Positions 9,108-18,272 are shown, counted from the stretch's first letter. The stretch: DNA of 64,000 bases from Sediminibacterium sp. (GCA_016786865.1 JAEUVE010000018.1:188947-252946), one strand, 5' to 3'. Notes: a model not told the origin generated them from the letters alone. Translations and numbers: made by a program.

Positions 9108-11099
9108 TTATCCCATTTTGCTCTCCAGTTCCATGACCAGTTCAAACTGCTGTTCATACTCCTGATTGAGAGTGGTCAGTTTTTGCTGAACCAGTTTATA
9201 ATCTGCCTCCAGGGCGGTAAACTGATCCTTATTGGTATAAGTGTCCGGATTTCCAAGACGTTCTTCCAACTGCTGTTTTTCTGCAACAACTTTGTTTACC
9301 GTTTCTTCCAGGTTGGCCAGTTTCCGTTGCTGCTTTTGTAATTCTTTCTGGGCCTCTTTGTTGAACGGCTGTGATTTCACAGCTTCTGCCGGTTTTGTAG
9401 CGGCCGGAACTGCTTTAACTGCCGGTGCTGCTGCAACGGAAGATTTTGATTCGGTACCCCCGGGCTTGTTTTGCTGTTCTTCCAGGCGTTTTTGCTTCTC
9501 CATCCGCTCATTCCATTCTACCCATTCCTGGTAGGTTCCTTTGAATTCTTTGATTTGCTGGTCTACAATTTCCCAGATTTTATTGGCTGTTTTGGAAATG
9601 AAGAAACGATCGTGACTCACAAAAATGATGGTACCCTGGTATTTATTAAGGGCATCTGCAAGCAGCTCTACCGAGTGCATGTCCAGGTGGTTTGTAGGTT
9701 CATCCAGTAATAGGAAATTGGCTTTACTTACAATGGTTTTGGCCAATGCAACCCTGGCTTTTTCCCCACCACTCAATACCCGGATCTTTTTGTCTACATC
9801 ATCCCCGCCAAACAGGAAAGCGCCCAATAAACTTCTTAGTTCAGGGTCGGTTTTTTTGCTTCCGCAATGCTGTAATTCTTCGAGTATGGTATGGTTCAGC
9901 GTGAGGGCTTCCAGCTGGTGCTGTGCATAAAAGCTGGGTTCTACATTATGCCCCCAGGTACGCTCTCCGGTAAATTGTTCTGTGCCTGCTACAATGCGCA
10001 AGAGGGTAGACTTACCCTTTCCGTTGGCACCGATCAGGGCAATTTTATCTCCCCTCTCAATTTCGGCAGAACCATTGGTAAGAATGTGGTTATCGCCAAA
10101 CTGTTTGCATACATCTTTCAGGGTAACCAATACTTTGCCTGGCACTTTATCTACCTGGAAATTGATCCGCAGATCGGGTCTTTCGAGTTGTACATCTTCA
10201 ATTTTATCGAGTTTGTCGAGGCGCTTTTGTACACTCTGCGCCTGTGCAGCCTTGCTGGCCTTGGCCTTGAAGCGTTCAATGAAACGTTCCTGCTGGCGGA
10301 TATAATCCTGCTGGTTCTCAAATGCTTTCTGCTGCATATCGATCCGGATCAGTTTCTCCGTTTCATAGAAATCGTAATCGCCGGTATAGATGTGCAACTG
10401 GCGTTGGTAGAGTTCTACGATCTTGTTCACCATCCGGTTCAGGAAGTATTTATCGTGACTCACAATCACCACACTGCCTTTGTAATTAACCAGGTATTTT
10501 TCCAGCCATTCGATAGAAGGCAGGTCTAAGTGGTTGGTAGGCTCATCGAGCAGGAGTACATCGGGCTGTTGAAGGATCATTTTAGTCAGTAATACCCGCA
10601 TTCTCCATCCGCCGGAAAACTCCTTGTAAGGACGGGCCAGGTCGTTGTTGCTGAAACCAAGGCCATGCAACACTTCTTCTGCCTTGTGGTGAATATTGTA
10701 TCCGTCCAGTACATCCAGTTCGTGTAAACAATCGGTGTATTTGATCAGCAGGTCTTCGTCTTCCGGATGCTGTTCCAGTTCATGTCCGAGGGTTTCTATT
10801 TCTTTTTCCAGTGCACGTACCCGTTCAAAAGCACCCAGGGCAACCTCTGTAATGGTATCGTTGGTGTCAAAGCTGAGCAAATCCTGGTGGAGATAACCAA
10901 TGGTCGTATCGCGTCCTTTCTCTACGGTTCCTTTAGACGGCTGGTATTCTCCCACCAATACTTTCAGAAGGGTAGATTTACCAGTTCCATTGTATCCAAC
11001 CAGGCCAATCCGGTCACCGGGCTGTATATGCCAGGTGGCATCCTCCACAATAACCCGGGCACCAAATTCAAATGTCACATTCTGTAAGCCAATCAGCAT
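9108..11099 (-). CDS. ABC-F family ATPase (Uup/YheS-like)
   Basis: 663 residues: two ABC ATPase domains in one chain without membrane segments. Walker A motifs are GYNGTGKST (about 35-43) and GANGKGKST (about 350). ABC signatures are FSGGWRMR and LSGGEKAR, each followed by LLLDEPTNHLD. The interdomain linker (about 245-310) is the basic, Gln-rich P-site tRNA-interaction motif helix pair. A proline/alanine-rich spacer and a coiled-coil C-terminal domain (about 560-663) resemble the Uup DNA-binding tail. ABC-F proteins act on the ribosome. The sequence gives no reason to call it an antibiotic-resistance factor. Confidence 0.93.
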   Translation of the reverse strand: MLIGLQNVTFEFGARVIVEDATWHIQPGDRIGLVGYNGTGKSTLLKVLVGEYQPSKGTVEKGRDTTIGYLHQDLLSFDTNDTITEVALGAFERVRALEKEIETLGHELEQHPEDEDLLIKYTDCLHELDVLDGYNIHHKAEEVLHGLGFSNNDLARPYKEFSGGWRMRVLLTKMILQQPDVLLLDEPTNHLDLPSIEWLEKYLVNYKGSVVIVSHDKYFLNRMVNKIVELYQRQLHIYTGDYDFYETEKLIRIDMQQKAFENQQDYIRQQERFIERFKAKASKAAQAQSVQKRLDKLDKIEDVQLERPDLRINFQVDKVPGKVLVTLKDVCKQFGDNHILTNGSAEIERGDKIALIGANGKGKSTLLRIVAGTEQFTGERTWGHNVEPSFYAQHQLEALTLNHTILEELQHCGSKKTDPELRSLLGAFLFGGDDVDKKIRVLSGGEKARVALAKTIVSKANFLLLDEPTNHLDMHSVELLADALNKYQGTIIFVSHDRFFISKTANKIWEIVDQQIKEFKGTYQEWVEWNERMEKQKRLEEQQNKPGGTESKSSVAAAPAVKAVPAATKPAEAVKSQPFNKEAQKELQKQQRKLANLEETVNKVVAEKQQLEERLGNPDTYTNKDQFTALEADYKLVQQKLTTLNQEYEQQFELVMELESKMG

Positions 11100-11120
11100 C
11101 GCTTCATCAATTTAAGGCGG

Positions 11121-11128
11121 CAAAGGTA
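11121..11128 (-). promoter_or_regulatory. -7 box (TACCTTTG) of the ABC-F gene
   Basis: Read on the minus strand, an exact TAnnTTTG match 21 bases before the ABC-F start. It lies back to back with the plus-strand box at 11158. Confidence 0.6.
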
Positions 11129-11157
11129 ATTCTAAACGGCTTCAAAATAAATTGCTT

Positions 11158-11165
11158 TACATTTA
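11158..11165 (+). promoter_or_regulatory. Probable -7 box (TACATTTA) of the DUF3347 gene
   Basis: Seven of eight match to TAnnTTTG, 19 bases before ATG 11185. It overlaps the in-frame ATG at 11152, which argues for the downstream start. Confidence 0.45.
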
Positions 11166-11184
11166 TCATATAAAAACTTTTTTT

Positions 11185-11769
11185 ATGCAAAAAGCCCTGC
11201 TTGTATTTGCCGTGCTTTTTTCCTTTTCCTGCAACAACCCCGAGCCAAAGGTTACGGATGTGGCGGCCCCTGTTGTATTCACGGGAACCAGTGGAAATTC
11301 CGCGGCATTCAATGCATCATTTAAAAAAGCACTGCAAGCGTATTATGCACTGAAAGATCAGTTTGTAGAAGAGCAGTTAGCTGGTATTGATACGGCTGCA
11401 TCCCAACTGATGAATTCGGTAAACAATATAATGATCGACTCTCTGAGTGGCGACAGTACCATTCTGATGGTAGCCAGAACCTATACCTCCGGAATTAATG
11501 CGGAGCTGATCGGATTAAAAGGAGAGTCGGACCTGGAGGAAAAGCGCAAGGCTTTTCAAATGGTGGGTGAGCAATTCTATGACCTGATCCGCACCGTGCA
11601 ATACGATCAGGAGGTAATTTATCACCTTTATTGTTCCACCGTTTTTGATAATGAAGGCGCCAGCTGGTTGAGTCCTTCTGTGCAAATCAGTAATCCTTAC
11701 CTGTCTAAAACCAAGCCGGCCTGTGGTGAAGTAAGGGATTCCATTGATCTGAGAATTAAAAAGAAATAA
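11185..11769 (+). CDS. DUF3347 domain lipoprotein
   Basis: 194 residues from ATG 11185. An in-frame ATG 33 bases upstream would add residues ahead of the signal peptide and overlap the promoter box. The lipobox FSFSC places the lipidated Cys at residue 16. The rest is a helical domain with the DUF3347 pattern: a helix KKALQAYYALKDQF, a second helix with DTAASQLMNSVNNI, and a C-terminal segment with short cysteine-containing strands (YHLYCSTVF, KPACGEV). DUF3347 is common in Bacteroidota, often fused or adjacent to metal-efflux proteins, but its role is unknown. The next gene, a TonB-dependent receptor, starts 37 bases downstream on the same strand, so the two may be co-transcribed. Confidence 0.8.
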   Translation: MQKALLVFAVLFSFSCNNPEPKVTDVAAPVVFTGTSGNSAAFNASFKKALQAYYALKDQFVEEQLAGIDTAASQLMNSVNNIMIDSLSGDSTILMVARTYTSGINAELIGLKGESDLEEKRKAFQMVGEQFYDLIRTVQYDQEVIYHLYCSTVFDNEGASWLSPSVQISNPYLSKTKPACGEVRDSIDLRIKKK

Positions 11770-11806
11770 ATGAACCAATGAGCCGGATAGATTGTTTATT
11801 GCGTGT

Positions 11807-14161
11807 ATGAAGAAGATATGGGTTGTTTTATGCAGTTTGGTAATCGGTGTGCAGCTTTTGGCACAGGAAAAATTTACGGTTAGCGGGTATGTTAAGGACT
11901 CCCTGAGCGGAGAAACCCTGATTGGTGCAAATATTGGTCTTCGTTCAGAAGGGAAATCTATTCTGAGCAATGGATATGGTTTTTACTCCATCACCTTGCC
12001 TCGTGGTATTTATGAGTTTACGGTTTCATTTATCGGATACCAATCCAAAACGATCGCGGTAGATTTAAACAGCAACAAAGAACTGAACATGCTTTTGTTG
12101 CCCAATGCAGCGTTTATCAATAATGTAACTGTTACGTCGCGCAGGCGAGACAACAATGTGAAGACGGCTCAGATGGGAAAGTTTGATCTGAATATCAGTA
12201 CATCCAAAGCATTACCTGCTTTTTTAGGAGAAGTAGATGTACTTAAAACATTGCAGTTGCTGCCCGGTGTGCGCAATGCCGGAGAAGGGAATGCCGGTTT
12301 TTATGTTCGGGGCGGAGGGCCGGATCAGAACCTGATTTTACTGGATGATGCCGTAGTATACAATACCGGGCATTTGTTCGGATTCTTTTCGGTATTTAAT
12401 TCGGATGCGATTAAAAACGTAAGCCTGATCAAAGGAGGAATGCCTGCACAATATGGTGGAAGATTGTCTTCTGTAGTGGATGTGGCTATGAAGGAAGGCA
12501 ATATCAATAAAACACAGGTGGATGCCGGTATTGGCCTGATTGCTTCCCGCTTTTCGGTACAGGGCCCGATCGTTAAGAACAAAATGTCTTACATTATTTC
12601 GGCAAGAAGAACTTATGTAGACCTGCTAACCAAACCTTTCATTAAGAAGACCAGTGACTTTTACGGATCTGGCTACTATTTTTATGACCTGAATGCAAAA
12701 ATCAACTACCAGTTTTCTGAGAAAGATCGTTTGTACCTGAGTGGTTATTTCGGACGCGATAAATTTACTTTCAACAATGCGGCCCGTTCTTTCAATACCA
12801 TCATCGACTGGGGCAATGCCACTGCATCCCTCAGATGGAACCATGTGTTCAATAAGAAGTTGTTTTCCAATACTACGGTTGTATACAACGATTATCATTT
12901 TACCCTGGATGGCAAGCGAAACGATTTTGTCTTGAATTTATCTTCCGGTATCCGCGATCTCACGCTGAAAACAGACATTGATTTTTATCCCACACCGGAG
13001 CATAAGCTCAAGTTTGGCGGGCAGTATACTTACCATACATTCCTTCCGAATATTCTAAGCGGCAGGCAGGACAGTGTGATTTTTTCGCCGACCAATGCCA
13101 GTAAAAAGTTTGCCAATGAAATGGCGCTCTATCTGCAGGACGACTGGGAGCTGAGTTCCCGACTCAAAGTGAACCTGGGCATACGTTACAGTCTTTTTCA
13201 GCAGGTGGGTCGTTATACCAATTATGTTCGCGACGAAAATGGCAATAAAACCGACAGTACTGTTTATGGCAGGGGGCAGCTCATTAAAAGTTATGGTGGT
13301 ATTGAACCCCGGGCTACCTTCCGATATACCCTGGATGAAACGCAATCTCTCAAGTTGGGTGTTACCAGAAACCTCCAATACATTCACCTCGTTACCAACT
13401 CGGGTTCAACCCTGCCAACTGACTTATGGGTGCCCAGTACTTTACGCGTAAAGCCACAGATCAGCTGGCAGTATGCTGCGGGTTATTTCCGGAACTTCAA
13501 GGATGGTATGTTCGAAACCTCTATTGAAGCTTATTACAAAACCATGGATAACCAGATTGAATACAAGGAGGGATATACACCTTCTCTCAAAGATCCAGAA
13601 GAAGAATTTGTATTTGGAAAGGGATGGAGCTATGGTGCAGAGTTTTTCATTAATAAGGTAAAAGGCAGATTTACCGGATGGATTGGCTATACACTTAGTT
13701 GGACCTGGCGTAAGTTCGACCAGCTGAACAATGGAAATAAATTCCCCAGCCGTTACGACCGCAGGCACGATATATCTGTGGTAGGTAATTATGAGTTGAG
13801 TGATCGTTGGAGATTGTCGGGTGTGTTTGTGTATGGAACAGGAAGTTCCATCACCGTACCGGAAAGTTTTTATTTTGTGAACGGGGTGTTGTCGCAGCAG
13901 TTTGGTAGCATCAATTCCTACAGAATGAAACCCTATCACCGGATGGATCTGGCAGCTACCTACACCCCAAAACCCAAGAAGCCCCGGAAGTACACGACCA
14001 ACTGGGTATTTAGTTTATACAACACATACAGCAGGATGAATCCTTATTTCCTGTACTTTGATCAGGAAGGATCTGCTGCAGATGGTAGTTTGAAAGTATC
14101 TGCCAAGCAGGTTTCGCTCTTCCCGATTATCCCTTCTGTAACCTGGAATGTTAAATTCTAA
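11807..14161 (+). CDS. TonB-dependent receptor with carboxypeptidase-regulatory N-terminal domain
   Basis: 784 residues from ATG 11807; an upstream in-frame TTG is less likely. A signal peptide ends near LLAQ (residue 20). A carboxypeptidase-regulatory-like beta-sandwich follows (about 22-100: VSGYVKDSLSGETLIGANI), then the plug domain (about 125-240: LLPGVRNAGEGNAGFYVRGG, the stretch LILLDDAVVYN and an AQYGGRLSSVVDV end), then a 22-strand-type barrel. The last residue is Phe (VTWNVKF), as expected for BAM-dependent assembly. No SusD partner or TonB is adjacent, so this is not a SusC. Substrate unknown; the neighbouring DUF3347 lipoprotein leaves a metal-related role possible. Confidence 0.92.
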   Translation: MKKIWVVLCSLVIGVQLLAQEKFTVSGYVKDSLSGETLIGANIGLRSEGKSILSNGYGFYSITLPRGIYEFTVSFIGYQSKTIAVDLNSNKELNMLLLPNAAFINNVTVTSRRRDNNVKTAQMGKFDLNISTSKALPAFLGEVDVLKTLQLLPGVRNAGEGNAGFYVRGGGPDQNLILLDDAVVYNTGHLFGFFSVFNSDAIKNVSLIKGGMPAQYGGRLSSVVDVAMKEGNINKTQVDAGIGLIASRFSVQGPIVKNKMSYIISARRTYVDLLTKPFIKKTSDFYGSGYYFYDLNAKINYQFSEKDRLYLSGYFGRDKFTFNNAARSFNTIIDWGNATASLRWNHVFNKKLFSNTTVVYNDYHFTLDGKRNDFVLNLSSGIRDLTLKTDIDFYPTPEHKLKFGGQYTYHTFLPNILSGRQDSVIFSPTNASKKFANEMALYLQDDWELSSRLKVNLGIRYSLFQQVGRYTNYVRDENGNKTDSTVYGRGQLIKSYGGIEPRATFRYTLDETQSLKLGVTRNLQYIHLVTNSGSTLPTDLWVPSTLRVKPQISWQYAAGYFRNFKDGMFETSIEAYYKTMDNQIEYKEGYTPSLKDPEEEFVFGKGWSYGAEFFINKVKGRFTGWIGYTLSWTWRKFDQLNNGNKFPSRYDRRHDISVVGNYELSDRWRLSGVFVYGTGSSITVPESFYFVNGVLSQQFGSINSYRMKPYHRMDLAATYTPKPKKPRKYTTNWVFSLYNTYSRMNPYFLYFDQEGSAADGSLKVSAKQVSLFPIIPSVTWNVKF

Positions 14162-14180
14162 AAGTAACCGAAAGGTTGTT

Positions 14181-15419
14181 TTACGGACGTTTGGGTGAAT
14201 ATTGAATAACCACTTTGGCATTCCGCTCTTCATTAGAGGCCAGGAATATCTCATAGCGTTTTCTGCCTGCAGTAATTACCATCAATGCAGTATTGGGAGG
14301 AATTTCCCCGAGGTTTTCCGCTACTACAACCAACTCGTGGTTGTGATCAGTTTCGTTGTTCCGGATACGGAAGCTGATAGGGGAGAAAGACAACCGGGCA
14401 TTTTTAACAACCTGAACATTGTTGTGGTAAACCGAAATGGTATCGTTATCGATGGTACCATTGTCGAATAGGTCTATTTGGACCAGTTCTTCGTCTGTAT
14501 GGATGGTTTTCACCAGTTTGTTTTCCCGTTCCAGTAAAACCTTGGGAATGGGGCCGTTGTTTTTTTCTTTATACTCCTCCTTTGGTTTAACTGCGCTGGA
14601 AATGGTCTGTTCCTGTACGTATGGCTGCGCAGGAACCTTTGGTGTAGCAGGAGGAGGAACCGACAATTTTCCCGCTTCTTTTGGAGCGGCGGCACCGGTA
14701 AGTTTGTTGGTCTTTGGAATATTTTTTGCAACTGGCTGGCTGCTGGTATTTGTTTTGGGTTGTGTGCTCCTTGGCGGATTGGTATTGCCAGCCGTGCTGG
14801 GCTGCCGGTTAGCAGGTGGTTTTTGCGCAGTTGTAAATGAGCCGGATACCGTATTCTTTTTTGCCGTATCCTTCATGCCAGCCTCTTTTTTTGCTGGCTT
14901 TTTGGTTCCAGCTACAGAAGAATCGTTGTGCCTGGTCAGAAAATCCTCTTTCTCAAAATCGGAAACGGGTACTTTTTCGAGGTACACTTTACCGCTACCA
15001 CAGTCTCCCTTGTCTTTTACATTGGTAGAAATAAACGTACCCTGTAGTACTTCCAATTTGCCCACTTTGCTGTAATCGAGGTAACAGGTCATGAGGCAGG
15101 GCTCGCTTTTGTCGCCTACTTTCAGGTCTACCAATTTGGTTTCTTTCAGCAGCAGGGTTTTTGAAGTAACATTGTAAATGCCCTGCAGGGTAGCTTTTCC
15201 GTAAAAAATGGTGCTTTTATAAGAATAAGTAACGCCCCGGACGCCATTGTTGGGGAGTTGTTCAATCTGAATCTCGTATTTGTACATCTCTTCCCGGAGC
15301 CCTTCACGGTACATACCGTTGGAAGAGCTGAAATAGCCACGCCAGATACCGGTAATTTTTTGTGCAGGTCCCTGAATAATGAAAAATAGTAAAGAAGTGA
15401 GCGTAAAAATCAACTTCAT
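14181..15419 (-). CDS. Secreted protein of unknown function with low-complexity linker
   Basis: 412 residues. A signal peptide occupies about residues 1-19. An N-terminal domain (about 20-155) is beta-rich, starts ITGIWRGYFSSSNGMYREG and holds a few cysteines (CLMTCY, GDCGSG). A long Lys/Pro/Thr/Ala-rich linker spans about 160-290. The C-terminal domain (about 300-412) carries DLFDNGTIDNDTISVYHNN, a pattern I associate with other secreted Bacteroidota proteins, followed by LVVVAENLGEIPPNTALM. No catalytic motif is recognised. It is convergent with the TonB receptor (19-base gap). A -7 box ends four bases before the ATG, so the mRNA may be leaderless. Confidence 0.75.
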   Translation of the reverse strand: MKLIFTLTSLLFFIIQGPAQKITGIWRGYFSSSNGMYREGLREEMYKYEIQIEQLPNNGVRGVTYSYKSTIFYGKATLQGIYNVTSKTLLLKETKLVDLKVGDKSEPCLMTCYLDYSKVGKLEVLQGTFISTNVKDKGDCGSGKVYLEKVPVSDFEKEDFLTRHNDSSVAGTKKPAKKEAGMKDTAKKNTVSGSFTTAQKPPANRQPSTAGNTNPPRSTQPKTNTSSQPVAKNIPKTNKLTGAAAPKEAGKLSVPPPATPKVPAQPYVQEQTISSAVKPKEEYKEKNNGPIPKVLLERENKLVKTIHTDEELVQIDLFDNGTIDNDTISVYHNNVQVVKNARLSFSPISFRIRNNETDHNHELVVVAENLGEIPPNTALMVITAGRKRYEIFLASNEERNAKVVIQYSPKRP

Positions 15420-15423
15420 TCTG

Positions 15424-15431
15424 CAAAACTA
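15424..15431 (-). promoter_or_regulatory. -7 box (TAGTTTTG) almost touching a start codon
   Basis: Minus-strand exact TAnnTTTG match only four bases upstream of the ATG at 15419. If functional it predicts a leaderless transcript. Confidence 0.4.
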
Positions 15432-15487
15432 ACACCTGAACGCTTATTTCACCGATAAAAAAGCGTTAAAGGTTTTACGGTATTTGC

Positions 15488-15495
15488 TACCTTTG
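15488..15495 (+). promoter_or_regulatory. -7 box (TACCTTTG) of thrS
   Basis: Exact TAnnTTTG match, 31 bases before the thrS ATG. No convincing -33 TTTG is present. Confidence 0.6.
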
Positions 15496-15526
15496 CAGAC
15501 TTAAATTAAACAGTTATACCATTAGT

Positions 15527-17464
15527 ATGATTAACATCAGTTTTCCGGATGGCGCAGTAAGACAGTATGAGCCCGGTATTTCTGCATTGGACATTGCTAA
15601 ATCGATCAGCGAAGGTCTTGCAAGAAAGGTACTGGTTGCAAGTGTGAACAACAAGGTTGTGGATGTAACAACGACCATCACGGACGATGCAACGATTAAA
15701 TTTCATACATGGGATGATGCCGAAGGAAAAAACACTTTCTGGCATTCAACAGCCCACCTGATGGCGGAAGCCATTGAATCCATTTTTCCCGGAGTAAAGT
15801 TCTGGGTAGGCCCTGCTTTGGATAAAGGATTTTATTATGATATGGACCTGGGCGACCGGAAAATATCAGAAGATGATCTCCTGGCCATTGAGAAAAAGAT
15901 GAACGAACTGGCCAAAAAGAACAATCTCTATATCAGAATTGAAAAGCCGAAAGACGAAGCAATTGCTTATTTTACCGATAAAGGAGACGAGTACAAGCTG
16001 GATTTGCTGAACAATCTGAAAGATGGAGAAATTACTTTTTACCAGCAGGGTGAGTTTACCGATCTCTGTCGCGGACCACATATACCACATACCGGTTTAA
16101 TCAAGGCCATCAAACTGACCAGTATTGCAGGCGCATACTGGAAAGGTGATGAAAAGAATAAAATGCTGACCCGTTTATACGGTGTGAGTTTCCCGAATCA
16201 GAAAGAGCTGGACGAATACATGCACATGCTGGAGGAAGCCAGAAAACGCGATCACCGCAAACTGGGTAAGGAACTCAGCATATTTACCATGGACGATGAT
16301 GTAGGTCAGGGCTTGCCGCTGTGGTTGCCCAATGGAACCATCATTATTGAAGAACTGGAAAAACTGGCCAAGGAAACTGAGGAAGCAGCCGGCTATAAGC
16401 GCGTTGTAACTCCGCATATTGCCAAGGAAAGCATGTACCTGACCAGCGGTCACCTTCCATATTATGCAGACAGCATGTTTCCTCCAATGGAGCTGGATGG
16501 TACCAAGTATTACCTGAAAGCCATGAACTGTCCGCACCACCACAAGATTTTTGGTGCAGAACCCAAGAGTTATAAAGACCTTCCATACCGCATTGCGGAA
16601 TACGGTACCTGTTACCGTTATGAGCAGAGTGGGGAATTGTTTGGGCTGATGCGGGTACGCTGCCTGCACATGAACGATGCGCATATCTATTGTAACAAGG
16701 AGCAGTTTGCGCTGGAGTTCAAGGCAGTAAACGAAATGTACATCAAGTATTTCAAGATCTTCGGGATCGACAAATATGTGATGCGGCTTAGCCTGCACGA
16801 TCCTGCCAAGTTGGGTCAGAAATACGTAAATGAACCCGCACTTTGGAAAGACACCGAAGACATGGTTCGCCAGGTGCTGATCGAAAGCAATATTCCTTTC
16901 GTAGAAGTACAGGACGAAGCGGCGTTCTACGGACCAAAGATTGATGTACAGATATGGAGCGCGATTGGCCGCGAGTTTACTCTGGCTACCAACCAGGTAG
17001 ATTTTAACTCCGGACGTAAGTTCAAGCTGGAGTATACCACCCATACCAACGATACAGATATACCGTTGATCATACACCGTGCACCACTGGGTACCCATGA
17101 GCGTTTCATCGGATTCCTGCTGGAACACTACGCAGGCAAGTTCCCGGTATGGATCGCGCCGTTGCAGGTAAAGATCCTGCCAATCAGCGATAAGTTTATG
17201 GATTATGCCAATGATGTGTATGCGCAGCTCAGAAAAGCCGGGGTGCGGGTTGAAATAGACGACCGAAGCGAAAAAATAGGTAAGAAAATCCGGGATACAG
17301 AATTGTTGAAAGTGCCTTATATGCTGGTTTTGGGTGAAAAGGAGATGAACGAAGGCCGGCTGGCTGTAAGACGCCAGGGAAAGGGGGATACCGGAACCGT
17401 TACCATTGCTGAATTTATTACCCAGATCAGGGAGGAGATCCTTGAACGTAAATCGGCTGAATAG
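15527..17464 (+). CDS. thrS: Threonyl-tRNA synthetase
   Basis: 645 residues, full length. Class II synthetase that charges tRNA-Thr. Order of domains: N-terminal TGS domain (1-60), the editing (SAD) domain (about 65-225; HSTAHLMAEAIE carries the HxxxH zinc-like pair), the catalytic core with zinc ligand Cys335 in MNCPHHHK, class II motif 2 around YRYEQSGELFGLMRVR, motif 3 near IHRAPLGTHERF, and the anticodon-binding domain (about 540-640: PLQVKILPISDKFMDYA). It heads the translation cluster; infC begins 48 bases later. Confidence 0.98.
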   Translation: MINISFPDGAVRQYEPGISALDIAKSISEGLARKVLVASVNNKVVDVTTTITDDATIKFHTWDDAEGKNTFWHSTAHLMAEAIESIFPGVKFWVGPALDKGFYYDMDLGDRKISEDDLLAIEKKMNELAKKNNLYIRIEKPKDEAIAYFTDKGDEYKLDLLNNLKDGEITFYQQGEFTDLCRGPHIPHTGLIKAIKLTSIAGAYWKGDEKNKMLTRLYGVSFPNQKELDEYMHMLEEARKRDHRKLGKELSIFTMDDDVGQGLPLWLPNGTIIIEELEKLAKETEEAAGYKRVVTPHIAKESMYLTSGHLPYYADSMFPPMELDGTKYYLKAMNCPHHHKIFGAEPKSYKDLPYRIAEYGTCYRYEQSGELFGLMRVRCLHMNDAHIYCNKEQFALEFKAVNEMYIKYFKIFGIDKYVMRLSLHDPAKLGQKYVNEPALWKDTEDMVRQVLIESNIPFVEVQDEAAFYGPKIDVQIWSAIGREFTLATNQVDFNSGRKFKLEYTTHTNDTDIPLIIHRAPLGTHERFIGFLLEHYAGKFPVWIAPLQVKILPISDKFMDYANDVYAQLRKAGVRVEIDDRSEKIGKKIRDTELLKVPYMLVLGEKEMNEGRLAVRRQGKGDTGTVTIAEFITQIREEILERKSAE

Positions 17465-17512
17465 TTCATTTAATCCTATCTTTACCAAAATTTAAAAACC
17501 AAACAAGTTTTA

Positions 17513-18088
17513 ATGGCATTACCACCAAGAGGCGGAGGACGATTTAATCCAAGGTTTAACAGGCAGCCCGAGCCTGAACACAGAATCAACGAAAGAATCC
17601 GGGTACCACAGATTCGTTTAGTAGGAGACAACGTTACCGTTGGTATTTATTCTACACAGGAAGCGCTCAAAATAGCACAGGAGCAGGAATTGGATCTGGT
17701 GGAAATTTCTCCTACCGCAGATCCTCCTGTATGTAAAGTTATCGATTACAAAAAGTTCCTATACGAGAAGAAGAAGAAAGAGAAGGAAATGAAGGCCAAC
17801 TCCAAGCAGAGCGAGATCAAAGAGATCCGCTTTACGCCGAGTACAGACGACCACGACTTCAATTTCAAGGCAAAACATGCAGAAAACTTCCTGAAAGAGG
17901 GCAATAAGGTAAAAGCTTATGTGCAGTTCAAAGGAAGGGCTATTATGTTCCAGGACAGGGGGCAGCTGCTTCTCCTGAAATTTGCTGAAAGGCTGGCCGA
18001 AGTAGGTACACTGGAAAGCATGCCGAAGCTGGAAGGAAAGCGGATGTTTGCTATTTTTACCCCAAAAACAGGAAAGAAAAAGGCTTAA
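17513..18088 (+). CDS. infC: Translation initiation factor IF-3
   Basis: 191 residues. IF-3 binds the 30S subunit, prevents 50S joining and checks start-codon pairing. The N-terminal domain has INERIRVPQIRLVGDN, the linker helix is lysine-rich (FLYEKKKKEKEMK) and the C-terminal domain carries KEIRFTPSTDDHDFNFKAKH. An extra Gly/Arg-rich N-terminal tail (PPRGGGRFNPRFNR) precedes the core. The start is ATG, not the rare ATT that E. coli uses for autoregulation. The gene ends in a terminator-like hairpin, so rpmI-rplT have their own promoter. Confidence 0.97.
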   Translation: MALPPRGGGRFNPRFNRQPEPEHRINERIRVPQIRLVGDNVTVGIYSTQEALKIAQEQELDLVEISPTADPPVCKVIDYKKFLYEKKKKEKEMKANSKQSEIKEIRFTPSTDDHDFNFKAKHAENFLKEGNKVKAYVQFKGRAIMFQDRGQLLLLKFAERLAEVGTLESMPKLEGKRMFAIFTPKTGKKKA

Positions 18089-18108
18089 TTCCCGGCCTCA
18101 ACAAATAA

Positions 18109-18146
18109 AAAGTCCATCGTTCCGAATCCCGGCTCGATGGACTTTT
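18109..18146 (+). terminator. Terminator hairpin between infC and rpmI
   Basis: 11-bp arms AAAGTCCATCG / CGATGGACTTT flank a 15-base loop, with a short T run. It separates infC from the rpmI-rplT transcription unit. Confidence 0.8.
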
Positions 18147-18153
18147 ACATTAA

Positions 18154-18185
18154 TTTGGTGTTTTTGCGCCAAAAACCTACATTTG
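18154..18185 (+). promoter_or_regulatory. Full -33/-7 promoter for rpmI-rplT with palindrome in the spacer
   Basis: TTTG at 18154-18157, a 20-base spacer, then TACATTTG at 18178-18185: a consensus Bacteroidota promoter. The spacer contains the perfect palindrome GTTTTTG-CGC-CAAAAAC (18160-18176), placed where a repressor would block RNA polymerase. Confidence 0.75.
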
Positions 18186-18272
18186 CACTCCAAAATTTTC
18201 CCGTAAGGCCAAAACAAGTTCTCACCCTGTGGTGAGGCGCCAGCAGGGTATAATCTTTACAAGATTATTTAA
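18186..18272 (+). ncRNA. Structured 5' leader of rpmI-rplT, candidate L20 autoregulatory leader
   Basis: About 85 bases between promoter and rpmI. Stem A is CTCACC/GGTGAG (18221-18226 with 18231-18236). Stem B is ACCCTG/CAGGGT (18224-18229 with 18244-18249). A and B share bases, so they are mutually exclusive. Stem C, TAATCTT/AAGATTA (18251-18257 with 18261-18267), sits five bases before the rpmI ATG and would hide the ribosome entry region. L20 represses its own operon through leader RNA in E. coli and B. subtilis; the same control here is an inference. Confidence 0.5.

Noticed and set aside
9108..11099. ABC-F gene as an antibiotic-resistance determinant
   Set aside because: Uup/YheS-like architecture with a C-terminal coiled coil is typical of housekeeping ABC-F; nothing in the linker marks it as a resistance protein.
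16175..17488. Long antisense frame (437 codons) opposite thrS
   Set aside because: It is a shadow of thrS codon use: no family similarity, no promoter, and it covers a universally conserved gene on the other strand.
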